From positions 25,915,398 to 25,979,397 of the forward strand of contig NC_092577.1 of the NCBI RefSeq assembly GCF_037975245.1: a stretch of DNA of 64,000 nt, written 5' to 3'. Under the pieces are notes generated by a model that worked only from the letters and a program-made list of their open reading frames with translations, did not search any database and was not told where the DNA came from. Below, in pieces: positions 56,768 through 64,000 of the stretch. How positions within the stretch are numbered: the first letter of the stretch is position 1; the number at the start of each line of letters is the position of its first letter. Position numbers and translations under genes: made by a program. Source of the DNA: Apostichopus japonicus. Taxonomy: Eukaryota; Echinodermata; Holothuroidea; Aspidochirotida; Stichopodidae.

Positions 56768-57686
56768 CGCACAATCGATTTATCGGTACCGCAATATCCT
56801 TTTATCGGTATCGCACATTCGATTTATCGGTACCGCAATATCGATTTATCGGTATCGCAAGTTCGATTTATCGGTACCGCACTTTCGATTTATCGGTACC
56901 GCACAATCGATTTATCGGTACCGCACATTCGATTGATCGGTACCGCAATATCGATTTATCGGTACCGCACAATCGATTTATCGGTACCGCACATTCGATT
57001 TATCGGTATCGCGCATTCGATTTATCGGTGCCGCACTTTCGATTTATCGGTACCGCACAATCGATTGAACGGTACCGCAATATCGATTTATCGGTACCGC
57101 ACAATCGATTTATCGGTACCGCACATTCGATTTATCGGTACCGCAATATCCTTTTATCGGTATCGCACATTCGATTTATCGGTACCGCACAATCGATTTA
57201 TCGATACCGCACAATCGATTTATCGGTACCGCACATTCGATTTATCGGTATCGCACGTCCGATTTATCGTTTTCACTCGTTCGATTTATCGGTACCGCAC
57301 ATTCGATTTATCGGTATCGTAAATTTAATTTATCGGTATCGCGCATTCGATTGATCGGTATCGCACCTTCGATTTATCGGTCCCGCAATATCGATTGATA
57401 GGTATCGCAATATCGATTAATCGGTCTCGCACATTCGATTTATCGGTAGCAATACCGATTAATCGGTATCGCACATTCCATTTATCGGTATCGCACATTC
57501 GATTTTTTCGGTATCGCGCATTCGATTTATCAGTACCGCACATTCGATTTATCGGTACCGCACATTCGATTTATCGGTAGCGCACAATCGATTTATCGGT
57601 ATCGCACATTCCATTTATCGGTAACGCAATATCTATTAATCGGTACCGCACATTCGATTTACCGGTATCGCACTTTCGATTTATCG
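56701..57686 (+). repeat. Nested block L, copy 2
   Basis: Partner of 54507-55492. The unit CAATATCCTTTTATCGG occurs twice, near 56790 and again near 57142; copy 1 has neither. The second occurrence looks like an internal transfer from the first. Confidence 0.82.
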
Positions 57687-58101
57687 GTCCCGCACAATCG
57701 ATTTATCGGTACCGCAATATCGATTTATCGGTACCGCACATTCGATTTATCGGTACCGCAATATCGATTAATCGGTCTCGCACATTCGATTTATCGTTTC
57801 CGCACATTCGATTTATCGGTATCGCACATTCCATTTATCGGTACCGCAATATCGATTAATCGGTATCGCACATTCGATTTATCGGCACTGCACATTAGAT
57901 TTATCGTTACCGCACATTCGATTTATCGGTATCGCACATTCCATTTATCGGTAACGCAATATCTAATAATCGGTAAAGCACATTCGATTTACCGGTATCG
58001 CACTTTCGATTTATCGGTCCCGCACAATCGATTTATCGGTACCGCAATATCGATTTATCGGTACCGCAATATCGATTTATCGGTACCGCACATTCCATTT
58101 A
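57687..58101 (+). repeat. Satellite stretch between blocks L and Y
   Basis: Short run of ordinary monomers with CACATTAG and CAATATCTAATAATCGG units. No gene and no long partner assigned. Confidence 0.65.
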
Positions 58102-59820
58102 TCGGTACCGCAATATCGATTAATCGGTATCGCACATTCGATTTATCGGTACCGCACATTCAATTTATCGGTATCGCACAATCGATTTATCGGTACCGCA
58201 CATTCGATTAATCGGTATCGCACGTTCGATTTATCGTTATCGCACATTCGATTTATCGGTACCGCAATATCGATTTATCGGTACCACACAACCGATTTAT
58301 CGGTAAAGCACATTCGATTTATCGGTATCGCGCATTCGATTTATCGGTACCGCACTTTCGATTTATCGGTCCCGCACAATCGATTAATCGGTACTGCAAT
58401 ATCGATTTATCGGTACCACACAATCGATTTATCGGTACCGCACATTCGATTTATCGGTATCGCGCATTCGATTTATCGGTAGCGCACAATCGAATTATCG
58501 GTATCGCACAATCCATTTATCGTGATCGCACATTCGATTTACCGGTATCGCATATTCGATTTATCGGTACAGCACATACGATTTACCGGTATCGCATATT
58601 CGATTTATCGGTCCCGCACAATCGATTAATCGGTACTGCAATATCGATTTATCGGTACCACACAATCGATTTATCGGTACCGCACATTCGATTTATCGGT
58701 ATCGCGCATTCGATTTATCGGTAGCGCACAATCGATTTATCGGTACCGCACAATCGATTTATCGGTACCGCACATTCGATTTATCGGTATCGCGCATTCG
58801 ATTTATCGGTACCGCACATTCGATTTATCGGTATCGCACGTTCGATTGATCGTTTTCACTCGTTTGATTTATCGGTACCGCACATTCGATTTACCGGTAC
58901 CGCACATTCGATTTATCGGTATCGCGCATTCGATTTATCGGTAGCGCACAATCGAATTATCGGTATCGCACAATCCATTTAACGTGATCGCACATTCGAT
59001 TTACCGGTATCGCATATTCGATTTATCGGTACCGCACATACGATTTATCGGTACCCCACATTTGATTTATCGTTATCGCACATTCGATTTGTCGGTACCG
59101 CAATATCGATTAATAGGTCCCGCACAATCGATTTATCGGTACCGCAATATCGATTTATCGGTACCGCACATTCGATTTATCGGTACCGCAATATCGATTA
59201 ATCGGTATCGCGCATTCGATTTGTCGGTAGCAATATCGATTAATCGGTATCGCACATTCCATTTATCGGTATCGCACATTCGATTTACCGGTATCGCACA
59301 TACCATTTATCGGCACCGCACATTCGATTTATCGGTACCGCAATATCGATTTATCTGTAACGCACATTCGACTTATAGGTACAGCACCTTCGATTTATCG
59401 GTACCGCACATTCGATTTATCGGTACCGCACCTTCGATCTATCGGTACCGCAATATCGATTTATCGGTATCGCACATTCGATTGACCGGTATCGCACTTT
59501 CGATTTATCGGTCCCGCACAATCGATTTATCGGTAAGGCAATATCGATTTATCGGTATTGCACATTCGATTTATCGGTCCCGCACAATCGATTTATAGGT
59601 ATCGCAATATCGATTAATCGGTCTCGCACATTTGATTTATCGGTAGCAATATCTATTAATCGGTATCGCAAAATCCATTTATCGGTATCGCACATTCGAT
59701 TTACCGGTATCGCACATACGATTTATCGGTACCGCACATACGATTTATCGGTACCTCACATTTGATTTATCGTTATCGCACATTCGATTTATCGGTACCG
59801 CAGTATCGATTTATCGGTCC
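58102..59820 (+). repeat. Block Y, copy 2, with 462-bp internal expansion
   Basis: Partner of 49065-50293. The GTAGCGCACAATCGAATTATC unit with its CAATCC follower is present near 58481 and again near 58943, 462 bp (21 monomers) apart, whereas copy 1 has it once. The expansion also carries a second GATTAATCGGTACTGC unit and a GTTTTCACTCGTTTG pair not present in copy 1. Confidence 0.85.
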
Positions 59821-59962
59821 CGCACAATCGATTTATCGGTACCGCAATATCGATTTATCGGTACCGCACATTCGATTTATCGGTACCGCAATATCGATTT
59901 ATCGGTCTCGCACATTTGATTTATCGGTACCGCAATATCTATTAATCGGTATCGCAAAATCC

Positions 59963-62900
59963 ATTTATCGGTACCGCAATATCGATTAATCGGTATCGCA
60001 CATTCCATTTATCGGTATCGCACATTCGATTTATCGGTATCGCACATTCGATTTATCGGTACCGAACTTTCGATTTAACGGTCCCGCACAATCGATTTAT
60101 CGGTACCGCACAATCGATTTATCGGTCCCGCACAATCGATTTATAGGTATCGCAATATCGATTAATCGGTCTCGCACATTCGATTTATCGGTAGCAATAT
60201 CGATTAATCGGTATCGCACATTCCATTTATCGGTATCGCACTTTCGATTTACCGGTATCGCACATACGATTTATCGGCACCGCACATTCGATTTATCGGT
60301 ACCGCAATATCGATTTATCGATAACGCACATTCGATTAAACGGTATCGCACATTCGATTTATCGATAGCGCACAATCGATTTATCGGTATCGCAATATCG
60401 ATTTATCGGTAACGCACATTCGATTAAACGGTATCGCACATTCGATTAAACGATAGCGCACAATCGATTTATCGGTATCGCACATTCCATATATCGTGAT
60501 CGCACATTAGATTTATCGTTATCGCACATTCGATTTATCGGTACCGCAATATCGATTTATCGGTAACGCACAATCGATTTATCGGTATCGCAGAATGGAT
60601 TTATCGGTACCGCACATTCGATTAATCGGTATCGCACGTTCGATTTATCGTTATCGCACATTCGATTTATCGGTACCGCAATATCGATTTATCGGTACCA
60701 CACAATCGATTTATCGGTATCGCATATTCCATTTATCGGTATCGCGCATTCGATTTTATCGGTAGCAATATCGATTAATCGGTATCGCACATTCCATTTA
60801 TCGGTATCGCACATTCGATTTACCGGTATCGCACATACGATTTATCGGTACCGCACATACGATTTATCGGAACCGCACATTTGATTTATCGTTATCGCAC
60901 ATTCGATTTATCGATACCGCAATATCGATTTATCGGTCCCGCACAATCGATTTATCGGTACCACACAATCGATTTATCGGTACCGAACATTCGATTTATC
61001 GGTACCGCAATATCGATTTATCGGTACCACTCATTCGATTTATCGGTACCGCAATATCGATTTATCGATATCGCAAGTTCGATTTATCGGTACCGCAATA
61101 TCGATTAATCGGTATCGCACATTCCATTTATCGGTATCGCACATTCGATTTACCGGTACCGCACATTCGATTTATCGGTATCGCACATTCGATTTATCGG
61201 TACCGAACTTTCGATTTAACGGTCCCGCACAATCGATTTATCGGTACCGCACAATCGATTTATCGGTCCCGCACAATCGATTTATAGGTATCGCAATATC
61301 GATTAATCGGTCTCGCACATTCGATTTATCGGTAGCAATGTCGATTAATCGGTATCGCACATTCCATTTATCGGTACCGCACATTTGATTTATCGTTATC
61401 GCACATTCGATTTATCGGTACCGCAATATCGATTAATCGGTCCCGCACAATCGATTTATCGGTACCGCAATATCGATTTATCGGTATCGCACATTCGATT
61501 TATCGGTACCGCAATATCGATTTATCGGTATCGCAAGTTCGATTTATCGGTACCGCACTTTCGATTTATCGGTACCGCACAATCGATTTATCGGTACCGC
61601 ACATTCGATTGATCGGTACCGCAATATCGATTTATCGGTACCGCACAATCGATTTATCGGTACCGCACATTCGATTTATCGGTATCGCGCATTCGATTTA
61701 TCGGTGCCGCACTTTCGATTTATCGGTCCCGCACAATCGATTGAACGGTACCGCAATATCGATTTATCGGTACCGCACAATCGATTTATCGGTACCGCAC
61801 ATTCGATTTATCGGTATCGCGCATTCGATTTATCGGTACCGCACTTTTGATTTATCGGTACCGCACAATCGATTTATCGGTACCGCACAATCGATTTATC
61901 GATACCGCACATTCGATTTATCGGTATCGCACGTCCGATTTATCGTTTTCACTCGTTCGATTTATCGGTACCGCACATTCGATTTATCGGTATCGTAAAT
62001 TTAATTTATCGGTATCGCGCATTCGATTGATCGGTATCGCACCTTCGATTTATCGGTCCCGCAATATCGATTTATAGGTATCGCAATATCGATTAATCGG
62101 TCTCGCACATTCGATTTATCGGTAGCAATACCGATTAATCGGTATCGCACATTCCATTTATCGGTATCGCACATTCGATTTTTTCGGTATCGCGCATTCG
62201 ATTTATCAGTACCGCACATTCGATTTATCGGTACCGCACATTCGATTTATCGGTAGCGCACAATCGATTTATCGGTATCGCACATTCCATTTATCGGTAA
62301 CGCAATATCTATTAATCGGTACCGCACATTCGATTTACCGGTATCGCACTTTCGATTTATCGGTACCGCAATATCGATTTATCGATAACGCACATTCGAT
62401 TAAACGGTATCGCACATACGATTTATCGATAGCGCACAATCGATTTATCGGTATCGCAATATCGATTTATCGGTAACGTACATTCGATTAAACGGTATCG
62501 CACATTCGATTAAACGATAGCGCACAATCGATTTATCGGTATCGCACATTCCATATATCGTGATCGCACATTAGATTTATCGTTATCGCACATTCGATTT
62601 ATCGGTACCGCAATATCGATTTATCGGTAACGCACAATCGATTTATCGGTATCGCACAATGGATTTATCGGTACCGCACATTCGATTAATCGGTATCGCA
62701 CGTTCGATTTATCGTTATCGCACATTCGATTTATCGGTACCGCAATATCGATTTATCGGTACCACACAATCGATTTATCGGTACCGCATATTCCATTTAT
62801 CGGTATCGCGCATTCGATTTATCGGTAGCAATATCGATTAATCGGTATCGCACATTCCATTTATCGGTATCGCACATTCGATTTACCGGTATCGCACATA

Positions 62901-64000
62901 CGATTTATCGGTACCGCACATACGATTTATCGGTACCGCACACTCGATTTATCGGTATCGCACGTTCGACTTATCGTTTTCACTCGTTCGATTTACCGGT
63001 ATCGCACATACGATTTATCGGTAACGCACATTAGATTGATCGTTATCGCACATTCGATTTATCGGTACCGCAATATCGATTTATCGGTACCGCACAATCG
63101 ATTTATCGGTACCGCACATTCGATTGATCGGTATAGCACATTCGACTTATCGGTACCGAACTTTCGATTTAACGGTCCCGCACAATCGATTTATCGGTAC
63201 CGCACAATCGATTTATCGGTCCCGCACAATCGATTTATAGGTATCGCAATATCGATTACTCGGTCTCGCACATTCGATTTATCGGTAGCAATATCGATTA
63301 ATCGGTATCGCACATTCCATTTATCGGTATCGCACTTTCGATTTACCGGTATCGCACATACGATTTATCGGTACCGCACATTCGATTGATCGGTACCGCA
63401 ATATCGATTTATCGGTAACGCTCATTCGATTAAACGGTATCGCACATTCGATTTATCGGTAGCGCACAATCGATTAATCGGTATCGCACAATCCATTTAT
63501 CGTGATCGCACATTCGATTTACCGCTGTCGCATATTCGATTTATCGGTACCGCAATACGATTTTTCGTTACCGCACATTTGATTTATCGTTATCGCACAT
63601 TCGATTTATCGGTACCGCAATATCGATTAATCGGTCCCGCACAATCGATTTATCGGTACCGCAATATCCTTTTATCGGTATCGCACATTCGATTTATCGG
63701 TACCGCAATATCGATTTATCGGTATCGCAAGTTCGATTTATCGGTACCGCACTTTCGATTTATCGGTACCGCACAATCGATTTATCGGTACCGCACATTC
63801 GATTGATCGGTACCGCAATATCGATTTATCGGTACCGCACAATCGATTTATCGGTACCGCACATTCGATTTATCGGTATCGCGCATTCGATTTATCGGTG
63901 CCGCACTTTCGATTTATCGGTACCGCACAATCGATTGAACGGTACCGCAATATCGATTTATCGGTACCGCACAATCGATTTATCGGTACCGCACATTCGA
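59963..64000 (+). repeat. 6,870-bp-spaced duplication, copy 2 (cut by window end)
   Basis: Partner of 53093-57131, still matching at the last base of the window. It contains its own copies of nested blocks K (60298-60873 and 62362-62937), L (61377-62362 and 63571 onward) and Z (about 63102-63637). The unit may continue as a larger tandem higher-order repeat beyond the window; this is inference. Confidence 0.92.

Larger units (their letters stand above)
53093..57131 (+). repeat. 6,870-bp-spaced duplication, copy 1
   Basis: Matches 59963-64000 at a constant offset of 6870 over about 4.04 kb. Only three substitutions were found by eye: 54567/61437 (A/T), 54761/61631 (C/T) and 55157/62027 (A/T). 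Homology begins after TATCGCAAGTTCG here against TATCGCAAAATCC in the partner. The true right end is unknown because the second copy is cut by the window edge. Confidence 0.92.
1..64000 (+). repeat. 22-bp satellite array filling the window
   Basis: Every part of the window reads as head-to-tail copies of a 22-bp unit, all in one orientation. By position: 1-7 GCACATT, 8-17 CGATTTATCG, 18-22 GTAYC. Frequent subtypes differ at positions 3-7: CACATT, CAATAT, CACAAT, CGCATT, CACTTT, CACCTT and CACATA. Position 21 alternates C/T, giving GGTACC or GGTATC at the end. Length variants (16, 20, 21, 23 and 24 bp) recur. I see no inverted monomers, unique sequence, transposon or gene, and both window edges lie inside the array. 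A pure array of this length is typical of eukaryotic heterochromatin; family, chromosome position and species are not recognisable from sequence alone. Confidence 0.98.
51001..64000 (+). repeat. Zone III of the array (mixed subfamily)
   Basis: The zone combines GATTAAACGG and GTACCGAACTTTCG monomers, otherwise seen only in zone I, with a few T6 monomers typical of zone II (near 55312, 57503 and 62180). It is dominated by a segment of about 4 kb present twice at 6,870-bp spacing, with smaller repeats nested inside it. No other sequence type is present. Confidence 0.7.

Noticed and set aside
14397-62190. Functional CENP-B box
   Set aside because: Two of the essential bases are wrong in the T6 monomer and the spacing is wrong in the standard monomer. 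It is kept only as a low-interest observation.
1-64000. CRISPR array
   Set aside because: Repeats are directly contiguous with no unique spacers, and neighbouring units vary throughout. There are no cas genes or leader.
1-64000. Simple assembly artefact or low-complexity noise
   Set aside because: Monomer variants are diverse and arranged in several distinct higher-order patterns of different age, which random error would not give. Individual near-identical duplications (2,216, 1,255, 308 and 6,870 bp) could still be assembly errors and need read support.
1-64000. Telomeric repeat, rDNA spacer or transposon-internal minisatellite
   Set aside because: The unit is far longer than a telomeric repeat and no rRNA-like, LTR, terminal inverted repeat or transposase sequence is seen anywhere in 64 kb.
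1-64000. Rho-independent terminators or regulatory operators from the CGAT-TT-ATCG and CGGTACCG symmetries
   Set aside because: These short symmetries belong to nearly every monomer. Stems of four to eight bases without a following T-run (apart from the T6 variant) and with no adjacent gene do not support a terminator or operator.

Overview
The whole 64-kb window is satellite DNA. It is one uninterrupted, head-to-tail array of a 22-bp monomer (about 2,900 copies), all in the same orientation, running off both ends of the window. I see no protein-coding gene, RNA gene, mobile element, CRISPR array, promoter, terminator or unique-sequence island. Described by position, the monomer is GCACATT (1-7, the most variable part), CGATTTATCG (8-17, the most conserved part) and GTAYC (18-22). 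A long, pure, diverged but internally re-amplified tandem array of this kind points to a eukaryotic heterochromatic region (centromeric, pericentromeric, subtelomeric, or a sex or B chromosome). I do not recognise the satellite family and cannot name the organism. Each monomer carries three CpG sites and these are mostly intact, which argues against strong CpG-methylation decay of the vertebrate type.

Above the 22-bp level the array is a mosaic of segmental duplications, 0.15 to about 4 kb long, each tracked by rare monomer variants. Zone I (1 to about 14.3 kb) contains two interleaved long duplications (1650-3125 with 4833-6244; 3213-4532 with 7186-8505) and short tandem higher-order repeats (152 bp, 218 bp, 132 bp). 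Zone II (about 14.3 to 51 kb) is marked by a recurrent 23-bp monomer with a T6 run and by a GATCACTACC variant. It holds a two-copy 4.2-kb higher-order repeat (16918-24980), a clean 2,216-bp tandem duplication (28985-33416), a 1,255-bp tandem duplication (33628-36137) and several dispersed 0.65-1.5 kb copies. Zone III (about 51 to 64 kb) mixes zone I-like and zone II-like variants. It includes a 308-bp tandem duplication and a segment of about 4.04 kb repeated 6,870 bp downstream with only three differences found by eye; the second copy is cut by the window end.

The long open reading frames are a by-product of the repeat. The plus-strand consensus has no stop codon in any frame, and because 22 is not a multiple of 3 every frame reads the same 22-residue cycle. 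Most of the apparent starts I checked are TTG rather than ATG. Nothing here works as a gene set. The biology on show is satellite evolution: in-register unequal exchange, recent block duplication and possible local conversion. All copy boundaries were aligned by eye and may be off by one or two monomers.
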